Shown: in pieces, positions 7,537 to 15,055 of the stretch
How the letters are laid out: the number at the start of each line of letters is the position of its first letter
Numbering within the stretch: position 1 is the stretch's first letter
Assembly (NCBI GenBank): GCA_038213135.1
Contig: JBBQTQ010000008.1
Location: 1 to 45,139 of the forward strand
Length of the DNA: 45,139 nucleotides
DNA from: JBBQTQ01 sp038213135
GTDB lineage: Bacteria > Actinomycetota > Thermoleophilia > Gaiellales > Gaiellaceae
Direction: 5' to 3'
Program-made: the position numbers and the translations under genes
Notes under the pieces: generated by a model
The model's input: only the letters and a program-made list of their open reading frames with translations
Told to the model about the DNA's origin: nothing
Database searches by the model: none

Positions 7537-8858
7537 GCGAGCCTCCGCGCGAGCGGCGCCCAGAGCACCGAGAAGTGCGGGTTCAGGGCGAGCGCCTTGT
7601 GGAACCAGCTGCGCGCCTCCCCCTGATGGCCGAGGCAGCGCTCGATCATGCCGCGGTGGAAGAACTTGAGCGAGTCCTGCGTCCCTAGGCGGAGGGCGAG
7701 CTTCGAGTACGGCAGGGCCGCCGCGCACCGCCCGTTGCGGGCGAGGGCCCACCCGAGCACGTCGTCGCCGTCGATCGAGGGCCGCTGGGCCTGGCCGATC
7801 CTCGCGAGCGTCAAGGCATGCTGGAGGCGGATGCCGTGGTCGACCTCGAAGAGTGCGATCTCGAGGTCGGTACGGACGCCGTTCGCGTTCAGCAGCTTCT
7901 CGATCGCGCCGATTAGGGCGTACTGCCGCTGCGAGAGCTTCGGATGGCCGGTCACGCGGTAGAGGTCGCCGAGCGTGGCGACGTACTGGGGCAGCGGGAT
8001 CACATTGACCGCGGCCTGCTCGAGCGCGATCGCCCGAGGCAGGTGCCCGCGCGCAGCCTCGGCCTGCGCGAGCGCGTCGAGGCCGTACGCGTAGTTCGGG
8101 AAGACTCGGTTCGCGAGTCGGTACTCGCGCTCCGCGGCCGCGAAGCGACCGTGGTTGAAGTAGAGCTTGCCGAGCTGGACGTGAGTCCACGCCGTCGGCT
8201 CCGCGGTGTCGGTTGCCGCGTCGACCGCGAGCTTCATCGCGCGAATGGCCGCGGCGGTGTCGCCGATCAGCTCGCGGCCGTACGAGACCCGAGCGTACGA
8301 CGAGAGCGATGGCCGGAGCCTGTTCATCGTGTCGAACGCCCGGAATGCCTGGCGGTACCGGCCCAACTCGATGAGCGCATCGCCCACCACGCCGTAATTG
8401 CGCGCGATGGTCGGAGCGAGGCGGTGCGCCTTCTGGCCGAGCACGAGCGCTTCGCGGAAGCGGTGGCGCGAAAGCGCGAGCGAGCCGAGTCCGCTATAGA
8501 CGAAGGCGTCCTTCGGTTCGAGCGACTGCGCCTTGTGCAGCGTGCCGTCCGACTTCGTGTAGTAGGTCGGATCGCCGGTCTCGCGGGCGCGCTGTTGGTA
8601 CGCGAGGCCGAGTAGTAGCCATGCGTGCTCGTCCGCCGAATTGGCCGCAAGCTTCGATTGCAGCCCCTGCACGACGGAGGCGGTGCTTGCGTTCAGGGCG
8701 AAACCCGCTTGGAAGTCGTCGACTGCCTTCTGCTCGGCTGCGAATCCGGCCGCAGCAGGGCGCGGCTCGTGGAATGCGCCGCCGAAGAGCGCCGCGAAGC
8801 CGACGGCGATCACGACTGTGAGTCCGATCAGAAGCTTGTTGGTCTTCGATTTCGTCAA
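7533..8858 (-). CDS. Membrane-anchored TPR repeat protein
   Basis: 441 residues from TTG 8858. An N-terminal anchor (LLIGLTVVIAVGFAALFGG) is followed by a long helical-repeat region of about eight to ten tetratricopeptide units, for example DAFVYSGLGSLALSRHRFRE and YGVVGDALIELGRYRQAFRA. TPR arrays act as protein-binding scaffolds; here the domain would face outside the membrane. It lies between DUF4331 and the Ni/Co transporter and overlaps the latter, suggesting that it links the exported DUF4331 protein to the transporter. That link is inference. Confidence 0.82.
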   Translation of the reverse strand: MTKSKTNKLLIGLTVVIAVGFAALFGGAFHEPRPAAAGFAAEQKAVDDFQAGFALNASTASVVQGLQSKLAANSADEHAWLLLGLAYQQRARETGDPTYYTKSDGTLHKAQSLEPKDAFVYSGLGSLALSRHRFREALVLGQKAHRLAPTIARNYGVVGDALIELGRYRQAFRAFDTMNRLRPSLSSYARVSYGRELIGDTAAAIRAMKLAVDAATDTAEPTAWTHVQLGKLYFNHGRFAAAEREYRLANRVFPNYAYGLDALAQAEAARGHLPRAIALEQAAVNVIPLPQYVATLGDLYRVTGHPKLSQRQYALIGAIEKLLNANGVRTDLEIALFEVDHGIRLQHALTLARIGQAQRPSIDGDDVLGWALARNGRCAAALPYSKLALRLGTQDSLKFFHRGMIERCLGHQGEARSWFHKALALNPHFSVLWAPLARRLA

Positions 8859-8884
8859 CTGTCTGTCGCCTTCGAAGGGAGTGG

Positions 8885-8911
8885 GAGGGCCCGCAGGGGA
8901 TACGGGCCCTC
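8885..8911 (-). other. Intercistronic RNA hairpin
   Basis: GAGGGCCCG (8885-8893) and CGGGCCCTC (8903-8911) form a perfect 9-bp stem with a 9-nt loop. It lies in the only sizeable gap of this operon, 14 nt after the DUF4331 stop. No T-run follows, so it is less a terminator than a candidate 3'-end stabiliser or processing site that would raise DUF4331 mRNA over the distal genes. Confidence 0.6.
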
Positions 8912-8924
8912 GCTCTCCTTTCTC

Positions 8925-10217
8925 TCAGTGGGTCGCCTTCTCGTTGGCGAAGCCCTCGTGCGGAATCCCGACGTACGGGAAGTGCGTCAGGTTCGGCACG
9001 TCGTTCCCGTCGACTCCGTCGCCGAGCGGCACCTTCTTGCCCTTGAGGAAGCCGGCGACCGCCTGCTCCTCGATGTCGACGATGTCGTCTCCGAGCCGGC
9101 GACCGTTCGGGAAGCCGGCGTTGTCGCCGCCCAGCACGCCGAGCCGGTTCGGGGTCGCCGTTACCGGGACGCCAAGGTTGAGCCGGAGCTCTTCGGCCTT
9201 GATGCCGGTGGTGTACGTCACCTTCGGGACACCCGTCAGGAAGACCGCGACGAGGTCGTCACGACCGGTCTCCGGGACGCCCAGCTTGTACAGCTTGTTC
9301 AGGACGGCCGCGAGGATCGGCTTCAGATAGAAGCCGGTGAACTTGCGCCCGTCGTCGAGCGGCTGACCCCGGTTCCAGACGTCCTTGAGGCCGGTCGGGA
9401 TGATGACCTCGTTGACGAGCGGGTTGGCTAGCCGGGAGACCTGCGTCCAGCCGCGGTGGACACGCCCGTTCACCGTGACGTTCTGACGGTCAGTCGACGA
9501 CCAGACGCCGACGATGTTGTTGTTCGCCTTCAGCTGCGTCATCGGGATCTGCAGCGCGATCGAATGGACGTTGTAGCCGGACAGGAAGTCCTTGCCCCCG
9601 CCCATGTTCCCGGTCGTCCCGGCCTTGCGGATCGCGACGAGATCGAAGATCGCGCCCACGTCCGCGAAGAACGGGTCGTCACGCTGACCGGCGAAGATCG
9701 AGATGCCGTCCTTGGTGACGATCGTCTTCTCTGCGGAGGCCTCGTAGTCCTTGACGCCCAAGAAGCCCGCAGTCCGCGGACCGATGTTGTCGATCGGCGT
9801 CTTGCCGGTCGCGAACGGCTTGCCGTTCTTCGTCGCGGTCCACGACTGCTGCGTGTTCCCGAGGAAGAAGGGGCCGGTCGGGGTCTTGAACCGGAACGAG
9901 TACGTCAGGTCCGGCCGCCCGTCGCCGTTCCCGTCGAGCTTGATGTTGTAGCGAGCCGTCTGGGAGAACGTGTAGTAGTTCGGCCCAGCCGCGGGGTCCT
10001 CACCGGGAATCCAGTTGGAGATGACGGTGAGGGTGTTCGGCTTGTCCGGGCTGCGGAACGCGTACAGATCCGTGTTGTCCGCAGTCGGATCCTCCGAGAT
10101 GAGCGGCGCCTCTCTGTGACTCGAGGCTGTGCTTGCTCCCGGAGCCAGACGACCGACGAACAGCGCCAGTAGTGTCGCGCCGGCGGCCGCCAGGACAACG
10201 AATGCGAGCTTGCGCAT
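8925..10217 (-). CDS. DUF4331 family exported protein
   Basis: 430 residues from ATG 10217, with GGAG 9-12 nt upstream. The signal peptide is about residues 1-32 (LAFVVLAAAGATLLALFVG). The mature protein opens with the DUF4331 hallmark SSHREAPLISEDPTADNTD and YAFRSPDKPNTL. Further family stretches are NIGPRTAG and SIALQIPMTQL, and a C-terminal segment is GDGVDGNDVP. The fold is probably beta-rich and extracytoplasmic. Its activity is unknown. It heads an operon with TPR, two Ni/Co transporters and an ECF pair, so a metal-related envelope role is likely. Confidence 0.88.
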   Translation of the reverse strand: MRKLAFVVLAAAGATLLALFVGRLAPGASTASSHREAPLISEDPTADNTDLYAFRSPDKPNTLTVISNWIPGEDPAAGPNYYTFSQTARYNIKLDGNGDGRPDLTYSFRFKTPTGPFFLGNTQQSWTATKNGKPFATGKTPIDNIGPRTAGFLGVKDYEASAEKTIVTKDGISIFAGQRDDPFFADVGAIFDLVAIRKAGTTGNMGGGKDFLSGYNVHSIALQIPMTQLKANNNIVGVWSSTDRQNVTVNGRVHRGWTQVSRLANPLVNEVIIPTGLKDVWNRGQPLDDGRKFTGFYLKPILAAVLNKLYKLGVPETGRDDLVAVFLTGVPKVTYTTGIKAEELRLNLGVPVTATPNRLGVLGGDNAGFPNGRRLGDDIVDIEEQAVAGFLKGKKVPLGDGVDGNDVPNLTHFPYVGIPHEGFANEKATH

Positions 10218-10298
10218 TGGTTGCGACTCCTTTCTCCGACGGCCGGTCGGTGTAGGTGGTGGCCGTCGTACGGGGGCTGATTCGCTCGAGCCCGCGAT

Positions 10299-10450
10299 CC
10301 GGTTCGACCTGTGGACGAACCGGCACGAAATCGGCACGGCCGCGCGGTTCGCCGGGGCGTGTCGGCCGCTACGCTGGCGCGGCCGTTACCCCGAGTTCCC
10401 CTCTTGGGTGGGTGGGGGATTGGGATGGAACCGGCCCGAGACTCCGCCCG
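10299..10450 (+). other. Dispersed promoter/leader element, copy C (divergent)
   Basis: Holds a perfect 8-bp inverted repeat CCGGTTCG/CGAACCGG (10299-10306 and 10316-10323, 9-nt loop). CGGCACG occurs at 10321 and again 11 bp later at 10332. A TACGCT hexamer lies at 10370-10375, in the spacing of the other copies. A G/C tract CCCCTCTTGGGTGGGTGGGGG follows. The upstream part matches copy A best. It points rightward, against the 3' end of the M3 peptidase, so if transcribed it makes a short or antisense RNA. The rest of 10218-10482 holds only the DUF4331 leader. Confidence 0.5.
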
Positions 10451-10482
10451 GAACCGAACCCGTTCTACGGCCGGCGGCCCTC

Positions 10483-11976
10483 CTAGACGAGTGCTTCGCG
10501 AATCCGAGTTGCGACCGACTCGAGCTCGAGCTCCGAGCCGGTCACGTCCTTGAGCAGCTGCTCGGCGGTGAACTTCTGCCCCTCCGACCACAGCTCGACG
10601 AGCTCGGCGCCCGCCTTCCTCGACATGAACCAGTCGTTGCCGTGCCTGGCGCGCAGGTACTCCCGCAGCTGCGCCTCGAACGCCCACGACCGTAGGTACG
10701 ACGACACGTAGAAGCTCGGGTCGATGTCGGAGAGGTAGTTCGCCGGGCTCGGCTCGATCTTGAGCGCGTCGCCGAGCAGCTCGACGTAACGGGTGCTCAT
10801 CGAGGTCACGTCCTCCGCTGCGTGGAACTCGAGCTCGTAGAGCAGCTTCGCAGAGTAGCGCCGGACGAAGAAGAGCAATCCGACGGCGCCTTCGGCGGCG
10901 AACTCGGCCGGTTTCGAGAAGTCGAGCATCCGCGAGAGCCAGCCGGTCTCGTCGGTCAGGTGCTGCAGCAGCATCGCCCACCCTTCGGTGACCGCGTTGT
11001 CGCCGAGCCGCTTCTCCTCCATCTTCAGATCGGCGGAAGTGTGGGCGAAATGTTCCGTGTGTCCCGCCTCGTGGAAGAAGGCGCGCCAGTCCTCCGGTCC
11101 GCCCATCGGCTTGATCACGAGCATCACCTTGTCGGGTACCTCGATCGGCGCGCAGAACGCCCGCGGATCCTTCGTCGGACGCGCCTCGACGTCCAGGTGG
11201 ACGTTCTTCTGCGAGCGCAGGTCGATGCCGAGGTTGGCCAACGTCCACTCGAGTGCGGGCACCATCCGGTCGGGCGGGAAACTGTCGTCCCACTTGATGC
11301 CGCGGAAGAGGCGGGCCGTGTCCCAGCGCTGGGCCTCCGAGAGGCTCACGCCCACCCGGTCGCGGAACAGCTTGTCGACCTGGTCCTCGTAGAGACGCTC
11401 GGTCGAGTCGAGGAACGCTCGGCACTGCTCGGCGAGATCCTCGAGGCGGTACCCGAACTTCTCGACGTAGAGGTCTCGGTAGGTGTCCGCTCCGAGCTGT
11501 CTGACCGCGTCGTTTTCGACATGCACCGCTTCGAGCTGGAGCGGGTTCAGGTGCTCCGCTGTGAGCCGGAAGTACGCGTCGTCGAGCTTCTGTCGGGTTG
11601 CGCGATCCTCGGCGTTGGCCATTCGCGGCCGAAGCTCGCGGAACGGTATCTCCTCGCCGTCGACGGTCACGCTGAGCGTCGCTTCCCTCTTCGCGACCTG
11701 CTCGGCGTAGGACTTGGTCAGATTGCCGAGGTAGCCCTCGCAGGCGAATCGCCAGAGTTCGCGGACGCCGCCGCCGCCGTTGACGAATCGCCCTATTTGC
11801 TGGGCTTTGTCCATCGTCGTCAGGTGCGCGTAGCGCTCGTAGATCGGCTCGAGCTCGAGCGTTTCCTTCAGGCCCGCGTAGTGGCGGTAGAACTCCTCGT
11901 CCTGCTCTGCGATGAAGCGGTCGGCGTCGGTGCGGAAAGCATCGAGCTCGGCAGTGCCGGACGTCGTGATCGCCAC
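10483..11976 (-). CDS. M3-family-like metallopeptidase
   Basis: A 497-residue soluble, mostly helical protein with the zinc motif FFHEAGHTEHFA (HExxH), then NAVTEGWAMLLQHL about 30 residues later, which supplies the third ligand (Glu). This is the M3/oligoendopeptidase arrangement. A final SYLRSWAFEAQLREYL helix is also typical. The length is a little below PepF (about 600), so the N-terminal lid is shorter. The start is GTG 11976. A minus-strand TATCCT lies 6 nt upstream, predicting a leaderless message. Probably a cytosolic oligopeptidase. Confidence 0.82.
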   Translation of the reverse strand: MAITTSGTAELDAFRTDADRFIAEQDEEFYRHYAGLKETLELEPIYERYAHLTTMDKAQQIGRFVNGGGGVRELWRFACEGYLGNLTKSYAEQVAKREATLSVTVDGEEIPFRELRPRMANAEDRATRQKLDDAYFRLTAEHLNPLQLEAVHVENDAVRQLGADTYRDLYVEKFGYRLEDLAEQCRAFLDSTERLYEDQVDKLFRDRVGVSLSEAQRWDTARLFRGIKWDDSFPPDRMVPALEWTLANLGIDLRSQKNVHLDVEARPTKDPRAFCAPIEVPDKVMLVIKPMGGPEDWRAFFHEAGHTEHFAHTSADLKMEEKRLGDNAVTEGWAMLLQHLTDETGWLSRMLDFSKPAEFAAEGAVGLLFFVRRYSAKLLYELEFHAAEDVTSMSTRYVELLGDALKIEPSPANYLSDIDPSFYVSSYLRSWAFEAQLREYLRARHGNDWFMSRKAGAELVELWSEGQKFTAEQLLKDVTGSELELESVATRIREALV

Positions 11977-11981
11977 GCCCT

Positions 11982-11988
11982 TAGGATA
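11982..11988. promoter_or_regulatory. Symmetric bidirectional -10, M3 peptidase / yjbQ
   Basis: The whole intergenic region is 17 bp. TAGGAT (11982-11987, plus) lies 6 nt before the YjbQ GTG. TATCCT (11988-11983, minus) lies 6 nt before the peptidase GTG. The hexamers overlap by 5 bp and both messages would begin at or next to the start codon. Any -35 sequence would have to lie inside the opposing gene. Confidence 0.6.
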
Positions 11989-11993
11989 ACGGG

Positions 11994-12392
11994 GTGCGCC
12001 AGATCCCCCTGCGAACCGAACGCCGCACGCAACTCGTGCAGATCACCGAGGAAGTGCGCGAGGCGCTCGAGGGGACGAACGGGGCCTCGGCCGCGCTCGT
12101 CTACGTCCCGCACACGACAGCGGGGGTGACGATCAACGAGCACATCGACCCGGAGCTTGTCGCCGATTTCGAGGACGCGCTCCAGAAGATCGTCGACGAC
12201 GGCTGGCAGTGGCGGCACGAAGACGAGGACGGCCCGAATGCTCCCTCGCACGTGCGCGGCTCGCTGATCGGGCCGCACGTGCTCGTCCCGCTCGAGCAGG
12301 GGCGGCTCGCTCTCGGCACGTACCAGGGCATCTTCTTCTGCGAGTTCGACGGTCCGCGCGACCGCAAGATCTACGTGACGACGCTGCAGTAG
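11994..12392 (+). CDS. YjbQ family protein (UPF0047)
   Basis: A 132-residue protein with the family signatures VYVPHTTAGVTINEHIDPE and GSLIGPHVLVPLEQGRLALG, then TYQGIFFCEFDGPRDRKIYV. YjbQ proteins are small beta-barrel-like homotrimers; some complement thiamine-phosphate synthase mutants weakly, but the physiological reaction is unsettled. It lies 2 nt upstream of the RlmD-type gene and reads from a leaderless-type promoter at 11982. GTG start. Confidence 0.9.
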   Translation: MRQIPLRTERRTQLVQITEEVREALEGTNGASAALVYVPHTTAGVTINEHIDPELVADFEDALQKIVDDGWQWRHEDEDGPNAPSHVRGSLIGPHVLVPLEQGRLALGTYQGIFFCEFDGPRDRKIYVTTLQ

Positions 12393-12394
12393 TC

Positions 12395-13765
12395 GTGGCC
12401 GCCCCGGTCGCCCGCGACCAGGAGCTCGAGCCCACGATCGACTCGCTCGCCTACGGCGGGAACGGCGTCGCCCGGCTCGACGGCTTCGTGGTCTTCGTCC
12501 GTCGCGGTCTCCCCGGCGACACCGTTCGTGCACGCGTGACGATGGTGAAGCGCAATCACGCGGAGGCGCTTGCCACCGAGGTGCTCGTGCCCGGCCCGAA
12601 TCGGGTCGAGGCGCCCTGCCGTCACTTCCACGAAGGGTGCGGCGGTTGCCGCTTCCAGGATCTGGCCTACGAGGCGCAGGCTGCGGCGAAGGAGTCGCAG
12701 GTCGCCGAGGCGCTGCGCCGGCTCGGCGGGGTCGCCGAGCCTCCGCTCGAGCCGATCCTGCCGGCGGAGTCGATCTTCGAGTACCGCAACAAGCTCGAGT
12801 ACTCGTTCACGCAGACCGAGGAGGGGCCCGCGCTCGGCTTTCACCGTGCCGGGCGCTGGGACGAGGTCATCGAGGTCGAGCGCTGCTGGCTGACGGGCAG
12901 CATTGGCAATGCGATCCGCGACACGGTGCGGGCGTGGGCGCGCGAGGAGCGTCTGGTCGCCTACGACCAGGAGACCCATACGGGCTTCCTCAGGCATCTC
13001 GTCGTGCGCGAGGGCCGCAACTCCGGCCAGGCGCTCGTGCTCCTCGTCACCGCAGCCGGCGAGCTGCCCGATCCCGATCACTTCGTGGAGACGATGCGCC
13101 GCATCCCGGAAGTGCGCTCGATCCAGTGGGGTCAGAACGAGGGCGTCTCCGAGATCACGAACATCCCGACTCGCCTGCTCTGGGGTGAGGAGGCGATCGA
13201 GGAGGAGCTCTGTGGCCTGCGCTTCCGCGTTCGCCCCAATGCGTTTCTGCAGACCAACACCAGAATGGCCGAGCGCCTCTACGAGCTGGCCGGCGAGTAC
13301 GCGGGCCTGACGGGCGGCGAGACGGTCTGGGATCTCTACTGCGGCATCGGCACGATCGGGCTCACTCTGGCCGCGAAGGCGCTGACGGTCTGGGGAATCG
13401 AGGCCTCGCACGAATCCGTCGCCTGCGCTATCGAGAACGCCGAGCTGAATGGGATCGGCAACGCCGCGTTCTTCGCCGGCGAGGTCGGCCAGTCGATCGA
13501 GGAGCTGCTCGACCGCTCGGGAGCACCTGACGTCGTCGTCGTCGACCCGCCGCGCGCCGGCCTCTCGAACAAGGCCGTGCGACGACTCGGGCGGATCGAG
13601 GCGCCGCGGATCGTCTACGTCTCGTGCAATCCGACCACGCTCGCCGCGAACGTGAAGGAGCTGGCCGCGGAGTGGGGGTACCGCCTCGATCGCGCCCGTC
13701 CGGTCGACATGTTCCCGCACACGCCGCACATCGAGACGGTCGCCCTGCTCAGCCGGAGCGCCTGA
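12395..13765 (+). CDS. 23S rRNA uracil-C5 methyltransferase (RlmD/RumA/TrmA family)
   Basis: A 456-residue SAM-dependent RNA m5U methyltransferase. An N-terminal TRAM-like domain (SLAYGGNGVARLDGFVVFV) is followed by the [4Fe-4S] set CRHFHEGCGGC, with the fourth Cys in VERCWL. The SAM site is WDLYCGIGTIGL, the DPPRAGL motif is in VVVDPPRAGLS, and the nucleophile region is VSCNPTTLA. The modification target (U1939 or U747 type) cannot be set from sequence. GTG 12395 lies just after the YjbQ stop. The 3' end overlaps the convergent membrane-protein gene by 17 nt. Confidence 0.9.
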   Translation: MAAPVARDQELEPTIDSLAYGGNGVARLDGFVVFVRRGLPGDTVRARVTMVKRNHAEALATEVLVPGPNRVEAPCRHFHEGCGGCRFQDLAYEAQAAAKESQVAEALRRLGGVAEPPLEPILPAESIFEYRNKLEYSFTQTEEGPALGFHRAGRWDEVIEVERCWLTGSIGNAIRDTVRAWAREERLVAYDQETHTGFLRHLVVREGRNSGQALVLLVTAAGELPDPDHFVETMRRIPEVRSIQWGQNEGVSEITNIPTRLLWGEEAIEEELCGLRFRVRPNAFLQTNTRMAERLYELAGEYAGLTGGETVWDLYCGIGTIGLTLAAKALTVWGIEASHESVACAIENAELNGIGNAAFFAGEVGQSIEELLDRSGAPDVVVVDPPRAGLSNKAVRRLGRIEAPRIVYVSCNPTTLAANVKELAAEWGYRLDRARPVDMFPHTPHIETVALLSRSA

Positions 13766-14474
13766 GCCTTCTCCAGATCAGGTCGGCGTTCACGCCGAGG
13801 AAGCCGATCGACAGGCCGGGCAGCGCGGGCAAGCCGCTGAGGTCGAGCCAGACCGCGAATGCGAGAGTTGCCCCGAACGAGAGGGTCATCGCGACCCATG
13901 ACCACTTCACCCGCAGCCGGAACTGCGCCGCGGCCGCAAGGAACAACGCGAAGAAGAGCAGGTCGGGCAGGCCGAGGTTCGCCGTGCCGCGCTCGCCGGG
14001 GATCGGGAAGGCGAAGGAGAGATGCGAGAAGACGCCGGGGTGGTGTTTGGTGATCGATCGAGTCGGGCCGCGCCACACTGACCAGGCATCGACCCACGGG
14101 ATGATCGCTGCGATCACGACGACGAGCCAGAGCTCCTCGAAGAAGGTGAGAAACCAGAACGCGACCGCGGTGGTCGCCGCGAGCTTCGCGAAATCGGCGA
14201 CAGCGCCTGCCTCGGTGGCCGTCGTCACGACAGCGACTGCAACGAGCGCGAGCGTGACGAGCCCGAACCCGCGGCCGCCGCGGAGCGGCAGCACCAGGTA
14301 GACGAGCCCGAAGACCGCCGGGATCACGACGAGCGCGATCCACGCCACGTCCCACCAGGTCGAGGCCCGCCAGAGCTCGTGGTCGACGCCGAAGTAGACG
14401 CCGAGCGCGACAGCCAGCGCCGCGAGCGCCGCGGTGCGCCGCCGGTCTAGTACGGCGGGAGCTCCGCCCACCAC
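13749..14474 (-). CDS. Presenilin/SPP-like (GxGD-type) polytopic membrane protein, putative
   Basis: 241 residues and about eight hydrophobic segments. Three features line up in the order seen in GxGD intramembrane aspartyl proteases: a helix-borne Asp in IIPWVDAWSVWRGPT (Asp129), a second in LGLPDLLFFALF (Asp171, where GLPD replaces GxGD), and a PAL triad in GLPALPG (216-218). Spacings of 42 and 45 residues are compatible with archaeal presenilin homologues. Catalysis is not shown, and the Gly-to-Pro change could inactivate it. The gene overlaps the upstream glycosylase-like gene by 28 nt. Confidence 0.6.
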   Translation of the reverse strand: MVGGAPAVLDRRRTAALAALAVALGVYFGVDHELWRASTWWDVAWIALVVIPAVFGLVYLVLPLRGGRGFGLVTLALVAVAVVTTATEAGAVADFAKLAATTAVAFWFLTFFEELWLVVVIAAIIPWVDAWSVWRGPTRSITKHHPGVFSHLSFAFPIPGERGTANLGLPDLLFFALFLAAAAQFRLRVKWSWVAMTLSFGATLAFAVWLDLSGLPALPGLSIGFLGVNADLIWRRLRRSG

Positions 14475-15034
14475 GGGCCGAGCGCCTTCAGCGCATTCCA
14501 GAACGCCGTCTTCGCGGGCTGCTCGTCGAGCGACGCATCGATGTCCGGCACGTACAGCGCCTGACAGGTCGGCGTAAACTGCTGCAGCTCGCCCGGTGCC
14601 GGCTCGACGGCTGCGCCGAGAGGAAACTCGACGGCAGCGAGGAAGCCGAGCGCCTCCTCGCCCATGACGACGAGCAGCTTCGGCTGGACGATGTGCAGCT
14701 CCCGCTCGAGCCAGCTGCGCGCGAGATCGTCCGGCTCGCCGCCCGCGTACTTGACGCAGTTCGTTCCGTAGACGGCGAGAGGGTCGACCCGCAGCCGCTG
14801 CAGCGACTTGAGGATCGCGTTGCCCGCGCGGCCGTAGAAGGCGACACCCTCCTGGCTCTCGGAGGATTTCGGCGCGTACTTGAGCATGAGGACGTCTGCG
14901 AGCGGATGACCCGAGCCGAGAACGGGGACAGCGCTGCCGGCCGTTCGGGCGATCTCATCACCGAGATCGTTCATCTCAGAGATCGCCTTCGCCAGGTAGC
15001 GCTCGTAGATCTCGTCGGTCGGCACGGCGGTCAC
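14447..15034 (-). CDS. Uracil-DNA glycosylase superfamily protein
   Basis: 195 residues with the UDG-fold signatures LGSGHPLADVLMLKYAPKSS (motif 1 region), VAFYGRAGNAILKSL, VYGTNCVKY, and IVQPKLLVVMGEEALGFLA. It most resembles family 4/UdgX-type enzymes, but the N-terminal Cys pair and most iron-sulfur cysteines of family 4 are absent. The final His-containing loop is not obvious either (TPTCQALYVPD). It may be a cluster-free or non-catalytic member. It starts GTG 15034, 22 nt after the GT-PHP stop. Confidence 0.75.
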   Translation of the reverse strand: MTAVPTDEIYERYLAKAISEMNDLGDEIARTAGSAVPVLGSGHPLADVLMLKYAPKSSESQEGVAFYGRAGNAILKSLQRLRVDPLAVYGTNCVKYAGGEPDDLARSWLERELHIVQPKLLVVMGEEALGFLAAVEFPLGAAVEPAPGELQQFTPTCQALYVPDIDASLDEQPAKTAFWNALKALGPWWAELPPY

Positions 15035-15055
15035 AGGGCTGGACCTTGTTCTCTC

